Below, piece after piece: positions 33,947-43,231 of a stretch of 64,000 bases of DNA. This stretch comes from CBDAUN01 sp965214615. Lineage in GTDB: Bacteria; Pseudomonadota; Gammaproteobacteria; Arenicellales; JAJDZL01. Each line of letters starts with the position of its first letter. The stretch's first letter is position 1. The DNA is taken from contig OZ243952.1 in the NCBI GenBank assembly GCA_965214615.1, positions 620,001 to 684,000 on the forward strand, given 5' to 3'. The translations under genes were made by a program, and so were the position numbers. Under the pieces are notes generated by a model. The model saw only the letters and a list, made by a program, of their open reading frames with translations. It was not told where the DNA came from and ran no database searches.

Positions 33947-35416
33947 CTAGTTTGCGGCATAGGTTTGCAAGGCGGTCTCGCAGCCCTTGGACCAAATCAT
34001 GTCCAGCCAGCGTTCAAATGCGTCCGCTAAGCCGGGCGCCTCGGCAAGGTCGCCGTAGAACAGGCGCTGCTCCAGCCATGCGCGCGGACGGTTTCGTGCG
34101 GCTTTCGCGGTGCTCGTCAGCGTGTGCCACAGCGGGTCGTTCGGCTCAATTGCGCTGCCGTCTTCGCGGGTGCCTTCGCACATGCGCGCCCACAGCGCCT
34201 CGACAAGCGCAAGCCCTTCGACCGGTGCGCCGTCGGCAACTCTTTCGCGCAGTATCGGCAGTATGAAGCCGGTATGGCGGGCGGAACCTTCGTAGGAGAC
34301 GCGCCGCGCCGTATCGAAAATGGCGGGATTCGAAAATCTGGCGTCGATCAAATCCAGATAGTCCTGTTTGGAAACATTCGCCACCGGAGCGATTTGCGGC
34401 AGTATCTCGTCGCGCTGAACCTTTCGGAACAAAGCATGAATCAGAGGATGCGCCATGCACTCGACAATCGTCTCGATAGACAGGATTTCGCCGGCATTCG
34501 CTACGATCTGATGGCCTGCGTTAAGTACGCGGATCTTCATTTCCATATAGTCCTGAACACGGTTCGAGAAGGTCGCGCCGGCGGCGTCCCAGTCGGGACG
34601 CCCGCGGCAAAAATCATCCTCGATCACCCATTGCCTGTACCCCTCATGGGTGACAGGAACCTGATCATCAATGCCATGGCTTTTCACCATCGCAAGTTCC
34701 TTGGTGCCGGTTGCAGGAACGATGCAGTCGACCATCGAGTTCGGAAATGTGCAGTTTGACTCGATCCAGTCCGCGAGTTCCGGGTCCCGCTGCCGAGCGA
34801 GCGAAACGACAGTCTGCCGGAGCACTGCGCCGTTCCCCTGAAGGTTGTCGCAGCTTAGCCCGGTGAACGGCCCGCTGCCCTGATCGCGCCTCATTCTCAG
34901 TGCTGCAACCATCGCGCCGAACGCAGTGCGCGGATGTTCCGGATTGGCAGTGTCGTGCCGGATGTCCTGATGGCCGGCATCAAAGCGCTTCGTCACCGGG
35001 TCAACGTAGTATCCGCCCTCTGTGACAGTCAGAGATACGATTCGAATTGCCGGGTCTGCCAATTTCCGGACCAAAGCCGCGTTGTCCGGTTCAACCGGCA
35101 GGTAGTCCGTCATCGAACCGACCACCTGCGCTGCTGTCGACGACTCGCTCAGTTTGATAAGCGTCGACAGCAAATCCTGCCTCAGCAGCTTGACCCGCTG
35201 AGTCGCATCATACGGTTGGACCCCTGAACCGACAATTGCCCATTCGCGGGCGGCGCCCGCCTGCATCAACTGATGCGTGTACCAGGCCTGGTGGGCACGA
35301 TGAAAGTTGCCCACCCCGATATGGACGATGCCGGCTGTCAGGGACGAGCGGTCGTATGTAGGGCGCGGAATTGAATCGGGCAGGTCGCCCAGTGTCGCAT
35401 TGGATAGACGGATCAT
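33947..35416 (-). CDS. mtlK: Mannitol 2-dehydrogenase / fructuronate-reductase family
   Basis: NAD-dependent polyol dehydrogenase that oxidises mannitol (or D-arabinitol/sorbitol) to the ketose. The 489 residues match the long-chain polyol dehydrogenase family. They show IVHIGVGNFHRAHQAWYTHQ near the N-terminus (nucleotide-binding GxGxFHRAHQ), GLSCDNLQGNGAVLR, TFPNSMVDCIVPAT, and the catalytic lysine block YMEMKIRVLNAGHQIVAN. It follows a complete polyol ABC importer in the same direction, which argues for a catabolic role over fructuronate reduction. It starts 268 bases after the ATPase gene. Confidence 0.92.
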   Translation of the reverse strand: MIRLSNATLGDLPDSIPRPTYDRSSLTAGIVHIGVGNFHRAHQAWYTHQLMQAGAAREWAIVGSGVQPYDATQRVKLLRQDLLSTLIKLSESSTAAQVVGSMTDYLPVEPDNAALVRKLADPAIRIVSLTVTEGGYYVDPVTKRFDAGHQDIRHDTANPEHPRTAFGAMVAALRMRRDQGSGPFTGLSCDNLQGNGAVLRQTVVSLARQRDPELADWIESNCTFPNSMVDCIVPATGTKELAMVKSHGIDDQVPVTHEGYRQWVIEDDFCRGRPDWDAAGATFSNRVQDYMEMKIRVLNAGHQIVANAGEILSIETIVECMAHPLIHALFRKVQRDEILPQIAPVANVSKQDYLDLIDARFSNPAIFDTARRVSYEGSARHTGFILPILRERVADGAPVEGLALVEALWARMCEGTREDGSAIEPNDPLWHTLTSTAKAARNRPRAWLEQRLFYGDLAEAPGLADAFERWLDMIWSKGCETALQTYAAN

Positions 35417-35684
35417 GGGATCAGAATGATACTTTGCCCGGCCGGCTTTGTTGAAGTGGCTGTCGCTGCCGCATCGGCAGCATATTCCGACTGACCGGAA
35501 TCAAGTGCCGGCTTGCCTGATGCCGCCGATTCGCTGCGTGCCGGGACGAACCATGCCTCCAATGGGACCAAAGGCTGCCTTGGTACAGGCGAATCGTCCG
35601 CAAGGCCGAGGTAAATTGCAGGCAAGGCCGCCGCCTGCGCAAACAAAGCGCGTCTTCTGCCGAGATTCCCGGGTGCGGCCGCAG

Positions 35685-36689
35685 CTATGGAATCCGAAGC
35701 CCGTCGCTCCCGAACCGATGAATATGATCGTGATCGGGCGTCAGATAGATCGTGTCGCCGTGATGCATGTCAATTTCGCCGCCTGCGCGCACGGTTACCG
35801 GTGTCGCAGACTCTTCAAGGTGCACATAGAAGAACGTATCCGATCCAAGGTGCTCGGCAACGCCCACAGTGCCCTTCCATGCGCCTTCGGTGCGGGATGG
35901 AACGATGTGCTCCGGCCGGATGCCGATGGTGTCAGCTTCGTACTTTTCCGCCTGTTCGCCTTCAATGAAATTCATTTTGGGCGAACCGATAAAGCCGGCA
36001 ACAAATTTGTTTCGGGGAGCACGGTAGAGTTCCAGAGGCGAACCCACCTGCTCGATGACGCCAGCGTGCAGCACGACGATCTTGTCGGCCATGGTCATTG
36101 CCTCGACCTGATCGTGCGTGACATAGATCATCGTCGTCTTGAGCCGTTCGTGCATCTCCTTGATCTCAAGGCGCATGCCGACGCGAAGTGCCGCGTCAAG
36201 ATTTGAAAGCGGTTCGTCGAACAGGAACGCAGACGGTTCGCGCACGATCGCACGCCCGATTGCGACGCGCTGGCGCTGGCCGCCGGAAAGCTGACCGGGT
36301 CGCCGTTCCAGATATTCGGTCAGATTCAGGACTTCGGCCGCCTGCTCGACACGACGGTTCTGCTCGGCCTTGTCGAGCTTGGCCATGCGAAGAGGAAAGC
36401 ATATGTTCTTGCGTACGGTCATGTGCGGGTAGAGCGCATAGGATTGGAATACCATCGCGAGCCTGCGCTTGGCAGGCGGCACCTCGGTCGAATCCTCGCC
36501 GTCGATCCGGATCGTGCCGTCGGTGACGTCCTCGAGCCCGGCAATCAGCCTCAGAAGAGTCGACTTGCCGCAGCCTGACGGGCCGACGAATACGACGAAC
36601 TCGCCATCCTCCATTTCCAGATCCAGGGGCGGTATGACAGTGACGTCGCCAAATTTCTTTTCTACCGAGTTCAGTACGATGTGTCCCAT
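35685..36689 (-). CDS. smoK: Polyol ABC transporter, ATP-binding protein
   Basis: A 334-residue MalK/UgpC-type ATPase. It has Walker A in VGPSGCGKSTLLRLIAG, Q-loop FQSYALYPHMTV, signature GQLSGGQRQRVAIGRA, Walker B FLFDEPLSNLDA, and His switch VTHDQVEAMTMADK. A C-terminal TOBE domain carries IGIRPEHIVPS. The C-terminal domain is typical of carbohydrate importers. It lies 15 bases after the second permease gene. Substrate assignment to mannitol/sorbitol comes from the adjacent dehydrogenase and is inference. Confidence 0.92.
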   Translation of the reverse strand: MGHIVLNSVEKKFGDVTVIPPLDLEMEDGEFVVFVGPSGCGKSTLLRLIAGLEDVTDGTIRIDGEDSTEVPPAKRRLAMVFQSYALYPHMTVRKNICFPLRMAKLDKAEQNRRVEQAAEVLNLTEYLERRPGQLSGGQRQRVAIGRAIVREPSAFLFDEPLSNLDAALRVGMRLEIKEMHERLKTTMIYVTHDQVEAMTMADKIVVLHAGVIEQVGSPLELYRAPRNKFVAGFIGSPKMNFIEGEQAEKYEADTIGIRPEHIVPSRTEGAWKGTVGVAEHLGSDTFFYVHLEESATPVTVRAGGEIDMHHGDTIYLTPDHDHIHRFGSDGLRIP

Positions 36690-36704
36690 ATCAATGTTCC
36701 AGTT

Positions 36705-37535
36705 TCACTTTACCGCGCCGAAGGTCAAGCCGCGAACAAGCTGCTTTTGACTGAACCACCCGAGAATCAGGATCGGTGCGATGGCCATAGTCGATGCTGC
36801 GCTGAGCTTGGCGTAGAATAAGCCTTCGGGGCTCGAATAGCTGGCGATGAACGCGGTCAGCGGACCGGCTTTCGCCGCAGTCAGATTGAGTGTCCAGAAT
36901 GCCTCGTTCCAGGCCAGAATGAAATTCAAAAGAATCGTCGAGGCAATCCCGGGCACCGCCATCGGAGTCAGCACATACAGGATTTCCTCCTTCAGCGATG
37001 CGCCGTCCATTCTTGCCGCTTCGAGAATCTCGCCTGGAATTTCCCTGAAATAGGTGTAGAGCATCCAGACAATAATCGGCAGATTGATCAGCATCATCAC
37101 AATCACCAGTCCGGTACGTGTGTCAAGCAGGCCGAACTTGATGAAGATCAGATAGATCGGGTACAGCACGCCCACCGCCGGAAGCATCTTGGTGGACAGC
37201 ATCCACAGCAAGACATCCTTGGTTCTCCTTGACGGAACGAAGGCCATCGACCAGGCCGCAGGAATCGCGACCATGATGCCGATCAAGGTGGACAGCCCGG
37301 CAATGATCACCGAGTTCCACAGAAAGCGCATGTAGTCCGAACGCTCCTGCACGATCGCATAGTTTTCGAGCGTCCAGTCGAAGAACAGAAACAGCGGCGG
37401 ATCCGAGATCGCCTGCGCCTCGGTCTTAAAGCTCGTCAGGATGGTCCACAGCACCGGAAAGAAAATCAAAAGGCCGATGCTCCAGGCGATTGCCGTATTG
37501 ATCAATTTGCGCCGGGTGGCGACGGTGCGTGCCAT
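36705..37535 (-). CDS. smoG: Polyol ABC transporter, permease (MalG type)
   Basis: A 276-residue inner-membrane protein with six helices. The EAA loop reads AARMDGASLKEEILYVLTPM. The N-terminus (INTAIAWSIGLLIFFPVLWTILTSF) and the ending (FSQKQLVRGLTFGAVK) match the MalG/SmoG family. It lies 13 bases after smoF and pairs with it in the membrane. Confidence 0.91.
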   Translation of the reverse strand: MARTVATRRKLINTAIAWSIGLLIFFPVLWTILTSFKTEAQAISDPPLFLFFDWTLENYAIVQERSDYMRFLWNSVIIAGLSTLIGIMVAIPAAWSMAFVPSRRTKDVLLWMLSTKMLPAVGVLYPIYLIFIKFGLLDTRTGLVIVMMLINLPIIVWMLYTYFREIPGEILEAARMDGASLKEEILYVLTPMAVPGIASTILLNFILAWNEAFWTLNLTAAKAGPLTAFIASYSSPEGLFYAKLSAASTMAIAPILILGWFSQKQLVRGLTFGAVK

Positions 37536-37548
37536 GAGTCGTACCTCC

Positions 37549-38415
37549 TTAGGTGTCGAGATTCTTGCCGACGATGCGCATCAGGAAAATTGCCACGATA
37601 TTGGCCAGAATAATGGCGTATACGCCGCCCGCCGATCCAAGCCCGACATTCTGGCTTTCGAGCACCCGCTGAAAAATCAGGTAGGTCAGAGTCCGGGTTC
37701 CGAACGAGCCCTGCGTGGTGACAAATATTTCCGCAAAAATCGACAGCAGGAAGATCGTCTGAATCAGGATGACGATGGTGATCGCCTGGCTCAGGTGAGG
37801 CAGAACGATGTGGCGAAATCGGGCCAGTGCAGATGCGCCGTCCATTTCTCCCGCTTCCAGCTGCTCCTGATCCAGAGACTGGATCGCAGTGAGCAGGATC
37901 AGGGTCGCAAATGGCAGCCACTGCCATGAAACGATCGAGATGATGGATAGATGCGATGCCTGGCTTAGCCACTCCAGAGGTGCAAAGCCGAAGAACTTCC
38001 ACAAGTGCGCGAACAATCCGTTTACCGGATCCATGAACATGTTCTTCCACACCAGTGCGGAAACCGTCGGCATGACGAAAAAAGGCGCGATCACCAGAAT
38101 CCGGACGATGCCCTGGCCCCACATCGGCTGATCCAGCAGCAGAGCGAGGATGACGCCCAGCGCGACTGTGATCAGCAGCACGCCGCCCACAATCAGCAGC
38201 GTTGTCTGAACACTCGGCCAGAATGCGCTTGAAGTGACGAAGCGGATGTAGTTGTCGAACCCGGTCCATCCGAGATCGCCGCCGCGCAAGGGAAGGTAGC
38301 GCTTGAACGAGAAATAAAGCGTCATGGTCAGCGGCACCAGCATCCATCCGAGAAGTAAAATGACGGCAGGCGCCATCATCAGGCGCGCCGCTGATCTGGA
38401 GTGCTGGGTCGCCAT
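37549..38415 (-). CDS. smoF: Polyol ABC transporter, permease (MalF type)
   Basis: A 288-residue permease with six helices. The EAA loop reads AGEMDGASALARFRHIVLPH. The N-terminal helix APAVILLLGWMLVPLTMTLY and the segment LVIAPFFVMPTVSALVWKNM are typical of the sugar-alcohol importer family. It starts 207 bases downstream of the binding-protein gene, a common gap that often allows a stem-loop favouring the binding protein. I see no clear hairpin there. Confidence 0.91.
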   Translation of the reverse strand: MATQHSRSAARLMMAPAVILLLGWMLVPLTMTLYFSFKRYLPLRGGDLGWTGFDNYIRFVTSSAFWPSVQTTLLIVGGVLLITVALGVILALLLDQPMWGQGIVRILVIAPFFVMPTVSALVWKNMFMDPVNGLFAHLWKFFGFAPLEWLSQASHLSIISIVSWQWLPFATLILLTAIQSLDQEQLEAGEMDGASALARFRHIVLPHLSQAITIVILIQTIFLLSIFAEIFVTTQGSFGTRTLTYLIFQRVLESQNVGLGSAGGVYAIILANIVAIFLMRIVGKNLDT

Positions 38416-38622
38416 GGCTGCTACATTTTCTTGCGTTCTATCTCAATTTGATATCAAGGCAGCTGATGATGCGCGCAGAGAGTGCCGTTCGACACCCCCT
38501 GCGTGCAATTTACGCTTTCTTTACTATGCCGAGTCTGTCTGATCTGAATCGGGCAAACTCGCGTCAAGTTTGACTTCCAAGCCGGCTCGCGCGGCGTACC
38601 GCCGAGCCTTGCGTCAAGTAGC

Positions 38623-39942
38623 CTAGTATCCGGCTGCTTCCATCTCGTCGGCAGTCAGCGCCTGAGCTTTTGCGAGCGCTTCGGCAGCCGACTGCTGACC
38701 TGCGAGCGCTGCGGAAAACTCCTGTCCGACAAGCGTTGCGATTCCGGCGAATTCGGGAATTGCCACAAACTGCACACCCGTATACGGAACCGGATCGACT
38801 GTCGGCTGCGTCGGATCGGCTGAATTGATTGAATTCAACGTCATCTCGGCGAACGGAGCTGCTTCCAGATAGGCGGGATTGGTGTAGAGCGATGTCCGGG
38901 TGCCCGGAGGTACATTGGCCCAGCCTTCCTTAGACGCTACGAGCTCAGTATACCCCTTGCTTGTCGCCCACTCGACGAATTTCTTGGCAGCGTCGGTTGC
39001 ATCCGATCCTGCCGGAATGGCCAGGTTCCATGCCCACAGCCAGTTTCCGCGCTTGCCCAGTCCGTTGTCGGGAGCCAGCGCAAAGCCGACGCTGTCGGCC
39101 ACTGTCGAGTCTTTCGGGTTGGTGACGAACGACGCTGCCACGGTGGCATCAATCCACATGCCGCATTTGCCTTGCTGGAACAGCGACAGGTTTTCGTTAA
39201 AGCCGTTGGTCGACGCACCCGGAGGGCCGTAGCTTGTCATCAGGTCCAGATAGAAGTTCAGTGCGTTCGCCCATTGCTCGGTGTCGAACTGCGGGCGCCA
39301 GTTTTCATCGAACCAGCGTGCTCCGAAGGAGTTCGCGGTCGCTGTAAGGAACGCCATGTTCTCACCCCATCCGGCCTTGCCGCGCAGGCACACGCCGTAG
39401 GTTCCGCTGTCGGAATCGGTCATCGCCGCTGCGGCTTGCCTGATGAAATCCCATGTCGGCGCATCCGGCATCTGAAGTCCGGCTTTCTCCATCAAATCGG
39501 TGCGGTACATGACCATGGAGCTTTCGCCGTAGAACGGCGCGGCATAAAGCTCGCCGTCGATCGTCAGTCCCGAGCGTATTGCTGGCAGAAGATCGTCTGC
39601 ATCCCAATCGGCAGGCAGGTCATTAAGCGACACGAGCCAGCCGTTTTTGCCCCAGATTGGAGCCTCGTAAGTTCCAATGGTCATGACATCGAACTGTCCG
39701 CCTTTGGACGCGATGTCCTGCGTGACGCGCTGGCGAAGTACATTTTCCTCCAGAGTCACCCATTCGAGCGCGATATCCGGATTGCTCGCGGTGAAATCAT
39801 CCGTCAAGCCCTGCATCCGGATCATGTCGCCGTTGTTGACAGTTGCAATTGTGATGGTGGTGGTGTGCGAGTCGGCATAGGCGCCCGATACGGTGAACAG
39901 GGCCAATGCGCCGGCAGCACACAATTTTGATTTAAGATTCAT
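38623..39942 (-). CDS. smoE: Polyol ABC transporter, periplasmic binding protein
   Basis: A 439-residue family-1 solute-binding protein. A Sec signal peptide covers residues 1-23 (MNLKSKLCAAGALALFTVSG, cleavage near AYA-DS). The mature protein starts with TTTITIATVNNGDMIRMQGL. It contains the family stretch QRVTQDIASKGGQFDVMTIG and GWLVSLNDLP. The length agrees with SmoE-type mannitol/sorbitol receptors. It is first in the operon, with AGGAGA before the ATG and a well-placed promoter and palindrome upstream. Confidence 0.92.
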   Translation of the reverse strand: MNLKSKLCAAGALALFTVSGAYADSHTTTITIATVNNGDMIRMQGLTDDFTASNPDIALEWVTLEENVLRQRVTQDIASKGGQFDVMTIGTYEAPIWGKNGWLVSLNDLPADWDADDLLPAIRSGLTIDGELYAAPFYGESSMVMYRTDLMEKAGLQMPDAPTWDFIRQAAAAMTDSDSGTYGVCLRGKAGWGENMAFLTATANSFGARWFDENWRPQFDTEQWANALNFYLDLMTSYGPPGASTNGFNENLSLFQQGKCGMWIDATVAASFVTNPKDSTVADSVGFALAPDNGLGKRGNWLWAWNLAIPAGSDATDAAKKFVEWATSKGYTELVASKEGWANVPPGTRTSLYTNPAYLEAAPFAEMTLNSINSADPTQPTVDPVPYTGVQFVAIPEFAGIATLVGQEFSAALAGQQSAAEALAKAQALTADEMEAAGY

Positions 39943-40361
39943 TTCATTTCTCCTGAAATATATTGAAGATTAACTCATAGGATTGAATTATTCAACTTAG
40001 TTGATTTTATCGAAAAAAAATCTATTTTGCGCAATTTTGTTTTCATCGTCGCTCATTGCGGCCGCAAATTGCATGGAACAAGGCATTGCATGGCTACTCA
40101 CGCGTACGGTTGATTGATGAAATTGAGTGTGCGTCAAGTTCGTTTCCGGCGGACCGGATGCGTATCCGCAGGCACTTTGCCCGACGGTTAATCGTGGTCG
40201 ATGCGCTGCCCGCGGCTGCGGGTTTGCCCATGGAGCGCCGCCAATGTGCCGGATAGGCATCGGATGCAGCGATGGGCAGTTGGCGGATTGCGCCTGTTCC
40301 GTGCTGATTCCGGGGTATTGTTTGCAGGACATCCATGTCCGGTCGGCGCATGCAGGCGAAT
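39943..40361. other. Control region of the polyol operon and gap to bolA
   Basis: No gene. The half near smoE is AT-rich and carries the promoter and palindrome listed separately. The half near bolA is GC-rich with only chance frames. Confidence 0.4.
39983..40034 (-). promoter_or_regulatory. Promoter and candidate ROK operator of the polyol operon
   Basis: On the minus strand a -35 TTGCGC (40029-40034) and a -10 GATAAA (40006-40011) are 17 bases apart. Just downstream, where a repressor would block initiation, lies the perfect palindrome TTGAATTATTCAA (39983-39995). It is about 45 bases before the smoE ATG. Assignment to the ROK regulator of the operon is inference from position. Confidence 0.5.
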
Positions 40362-40688
40362 CTAGGCTGAGTGTTCCTTCTTGGCGCCACCGAGGCACAG
40401 TGGAGAGTCTGTCGACGCCTGTCTCTGCCTGATCCATTCGCCCGGGGTCATCGGATGCAGCGAAAGAGCATGAATGGGTCCGGCGATTTCGTCGGCGAGC
40501 AGTTCATTAATCATGCGATGCCTGGCTAGAAGCGGCATTTCGCTGAACTGCTCAGATACGGCGATTACCTTGAAATGGGTCTCAGACCCTTTCGGTACGT
40601 TATGCATACCGCTTTCGTTGACGACTTCAAGGTGGGTCGGGCTGAGCGCCTTGCCAAGCGTTTGTTCGAGTCGATTCTGTACGTTCAT
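40362..40688 (-). CDS. bolA: BolA family protein
   Basis: A 108-residue protein of the BolA/IbaG fold. BolA proteins pair with monothiol glutaredoxins in iron-sulfur trafficking and can bind DNA. Visible family features are the N-terminal helix with RLEQTLGKALSPTHLEVVNE, the conserved histidine in SGMHNVPKGSETHFKVIAV, and the helix-turn region LLARHRMINELLADEIAGPI followed by HALSLHPMTPGEW. The last 20 residues are an unconserved tail. It stands alone, between the polyol operon and the accessory island. Confidence 0.92.
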   Translation of the reverse strand: MNVQNRLEQTLGKALSPTHLEVVNESGMHNVPKGSETHFKVIAVSEQFSEMPLLARHRMINELLADEIAGPIHALSLHPMTPGEWIRQRQASTDSPLCLGGAKKEHSA

Positions 40689-41308
40689 ACCGATGATGCG
40701 AGTTGATCAGGTTGACGAATCATAACATGATTGGCTGCTGCGATTTCGTCGCTGTGCTGCGCTGGCGCGGTGTTTCGTGCGCATCGGAATTTTAATTTAC
40801 CGCAAAGCGCGGTTATATGGGATGCCTGCAACGAAGTTCCTCGGCAGGCAGGTCGAATTGATTTCAGGAATGATAGCCGTAAACGCTAAACGTCCGCCGC
40901 AAGCCCACTTTCTGCGGCTGTGAAACGGCGGCGATTCAGTCCGAATCGGGGCGGACAGCTAATGAATTCGTTGACGGCAGGGGCAATTTGCGGGTCAAAT
41001 CGCATCGATAGCGGATTTCAGGCAGGCGCATTCGCGTCGCAAAGGATGCGGCGGTATCGCCTTGACGCGCGATAAGGTTCGTAAATTCAGCCGCCAGCGG
41101 CGAGCCGTTGCGGGTCAGGCGCAGGCACGCGAGTACCGCTCCTGCGTTTGTGCACAGCCGACACTACTACCCGGTGACCGGCTACCCGTCCAGTTCTCGG
41201 CGGAACTTGAGTTTGCTCAGCGCAAAGCGCCGCAGCGCATCCATGTTTTACGGCCCGTGCCCGGTGCGCATACGACACGAATCCTGAGCGAAAGACCTGT
41301 CGCACACC
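40689..41308. other. Gap between bolA and the accessory island; no gene seen
   Basis: A GC-rich stretch of 620 bases. Several open frames cross it on both strands, but none has a plausible start signal or recognisable motif. Confidence 0.4.
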
Positions 41309-41593
41309 TTAGGTGTCGACCTGGACCAGGCCCACTGTCAGACGTGTTCCGGTTGCTTCAGCATAGCGGCGCAGTGTGGCAAAAGAAGGTGATACCATCC
41401 CACCCTCCAGCCGCGCGACTGCAGACTGGGTCGTGCCAAGCCGCTCGGCAAGCTCCGCCTGTGTCAGTTTCGCCGCCGTACGTGCACGCACCAAAGCCTC
41501 CACCAGCGCATACTCCTCATCGATCCGTGCATATTCCTCCCGGAACCCGGAGTCTTCCATGAACTGCTTTTTAAGCTCTTTCAGTTTTGTCAT
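41309..41593 (-). CDS. HigA-type (XRE) antitoxin without its toxin
   Basis: A 94-residue helix-turn-helix protein. The DNA-binding domain spans residues about 36-85 (ALVRARTAAKLTQAELAERL, GTTQSAVARLEGGMVSPSFA). The N-terminal helical segment KKQFMEDSGFREEYARIDEE matches antitoxins of the HigBA/phage Gp49-like family, encoded after their toxin. Its ATG overlaps the stop of the toxin remnant as ATGA, the normal arrangement. The toxin gene survives only as its last 28 or so codons, so this is now a solitary regulator. Confidence 0.85.
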   Translation of the reverse strand: MTKLKELKKQFMEDSGFREEYARIDEEYALVEALVRARTAAKLTQAELAERLGTTQSAVARLEGGMVSPSFATLRRYAEATGTRLTVGLVQVDT

Positions 41594-41691
41594 CTTGTCA
41601 CCTGCTTCATCCGTTCTCTAGCCGTCGCGAGTGCCCGCTGCGGTGTTCTGCGCGATTTCTTCACAAAGACATGCAGCACCACCACCGACTC
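41590..41691 (-). pseudogene. C-terminal remnant of the HigB/Gp49-like toxin
   Basis: Reading toward the antitoxin, the frame gives VVVLHVFVKKSRRTPQRALA and continues TARERMKQVTR before the stop. This is the standard end of Gp49-like RelE-fold toxins (VLHxFxKKT...A..R). A stop codon (TAA) interrupts the frame at 41692-41694, and everything beyond belongs to the HNH gene. About two thirds of the toxin, including its catalytic strands, are gone. Confidence 0.7.
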
Positions 41692-41693
41692 TT

Positions 41694-42620
41694 ATGCAAC
41701 GCCGCGAAGTAATTTCATTATTCAGCGCACTACGTTTGTGGGGCGAGAATGGTAAACGCGCACCGCATAAACCTCTACTGGTGTTGTTGGCAATTGGGCG
41801 TTGCCTTCGTGGCGAAGATCGTCTCATATCCTATAGTGATTTCAGTGAACAGTGGTCTGATCTTTTCAAGAAGTATGGTCCGCCAGAACCTAGATTAAAT
41901 CCCCACTACCCATTTTGGCGTTTGAGAAATGACAAAGTTTGGGAAATACCAAATGACGACAGAATCAAAGAAACCGATAGTTGCGATGCTTGGGTGACTT
42001 CTCTGAGAGATGAAAATGCACAAGGCGGGTTTCCCAAGGAAATACACGACACGTTAACTTTCGATCCCGAACTTTGTATAGAATTAGCGAGCTTATTGGT
42101 ATACGCTCACTTTCCGAGCAGTTATCACGATGACATTCTGCTGGATGCTGGAATTGGAAGACCTGCACTACCTGTTGGAGAGTCTGAAATAGCGAGAATT
42201 TACAGGCAAAGGTATCGCGATCCAAAATTCGCGCCGGCTGTGATTAAGGCATACCACTACCGCTGTGCTGTATGTGAATTTTCTTTGAAAATGAAAGACA
42301 GTCTAATGGCATTAGAAGGTGCTCACATTAAATGGCATGCAGCTGACGGGCCGGATGAGATGCCAAATGGATTAGCACTTTGTGTATTGCATCACCGACT
42401 ATTCGATAGAGGAGTATTCTCACTCTCTGATGAGCATGAAGTAGTCGTGACAGAATCCGCGACCGGAGACAGTTTAAATAGTGCGCTAGGTAAATTTGAA
42501 GGCAAAACAATCGGATTGCCGGATGACTGCGAATATTACCCTGAACCCCAATACATCGATTGGCACCGACGCCAAGTATTTAAAGATCGACCAACTCACA
42601 CGATGGCTCTACGCAAGTGA
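41694..42620 (+). CDS. Phosphorothioate-DNA-binding HNH restriction endonuclease (type IV, SBD-HNH)
   Basis: A 308-residue modification-dependent nuclease. The N-terminal half (residues about 1-150) matches the sulfur-binding domain of ScoMcrA-type enzymes: HKPLLVLLAIGRCLRGEDRL, PHYPFWRLRNDKVWEIPND, then GGFPKEIHDTL and LVYAHFPSSYHDDILLDAG. The C-terminal half is an HNH domain with zinc cysteines: AYHYRCAVCEFSLKMKDSLM, LEGAHIKWHAADGPDEMPNG, LALCVLHHRLFDRGVFSLSD, and IDWHRRQVFKD. Such proteins cut DNA carrying phosphorothioate backbones (Dnd/Ssp modification). No dnd or ssp modification genes are in the window, as expected for a type IV enzyme. Its codon use is AT-rich compared with the core genes around it, and its start sits exactly at the break in the HigB-like toxin, so horizontal gain is likely. 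Confidence 0.85.
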   Translation: MQRREVISLFSALRLWGENGKRAPHKPLLVLLAIGRCLRGEDRLISYSDFSEQWSDLFKKYGPPEPRLNPHYPFWRLRNDKVWEIPNDDRIKETDSCDAWVTSLRDENAQGGFPKEIHDTLTFDPELCIELASLLVYAHFPSSYHDDILLDAGIGRPALPVGESEIARIYRQRYRDPKFAPAVIKAYHYRCAVCEFSLKMKDSLMALEGAHIKWHAADGPDEMPNGLALCVLHHRLFDRGVFSLSDEHEVVVTESATGDSLNSALGKFEGKTIGLPDDCEYYPEPQYIDWHRRQVFKDRPTHTMALRK

Positions 42621-43231
42621 CCAAAGTAGTTTTACCAGAACTGCAAAGTGCAAGGTAAATTCCTCAACCAGGGTTGAAGCTTTTTAACGATAAAGGTACG
42701 AATTCATCGTGACGCAGGTTCCGTTGGGGGCACAAATGTGGCATTCATCGAAACAGGCGCCGCCTGATGCAATTGATCCGCCCCCTCTGCCAAAATCAAC
42801 TCTCTCCGTTCTTACCCAAGGCGGTCGATTGTGGCAGTTTTTTCATCATGTGAAAATAACATTTACATTATAATGTTCAGTAACGATGAAAAACTATAGA
42901 ACTGTTAGCTGCCATATATTCTGGTTGAATTACGATTTTTCGAATTAGTCCTGTGTTTGTCTTCCTTCTTTCCGGAAAAACCGGTTGGTGTCAGTGAGTT
43001 TTTCTCCAAGCAGCAGCAACCAAGAACAGTCAGCAGATCAAGCCAGTCTTGGCTGGTCGATACAGGGACACAAAATGCAAAAAACGTCTTCTGGAAAATT
43101 GATTCGGAAAGACCAGTTCATCTCTTAGCTGTTTGCGGCGCCACATAAGACAAATGGTCCCGCTGCCCCCTGAAATAATTTAAAACATTCACTCCGGATC
43201 AAAGTGAAACATCACAGTCGGTTGGTAAAAG
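42621..43231. other. AT-rich non-coding gap inside the accessory island
   Basis: No gene found. Two close inverted repeats occur: TTTTCA-N5-TGAAAA (42840-42856) and AACATT...AATGTT (42858-42877). The second contains TATAAT (42869-42874). This looks like a promoter with overlapping operator-type symmetry, reading toward the toxin-antitoxin pair, but it is about 350 bases away. Confidence 0.4.

Noticed and set aside
35413..35646. Minus-strand 77-codon frame ending with an ATGA overlap at the mannitol dehydrogenase start
   Set aside because: No motif, low-complexity Ala/Thr/Ser content and no ribosome site; likely the untranslated gap between the ATPase and dehydrogenase genes.
41062..41305. 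Opposing open frames downstream of the orphan antitoxin
   Set aside because: Pro/Arg-rich translations without motifs; typical of chance frames in GC-rich DNA.
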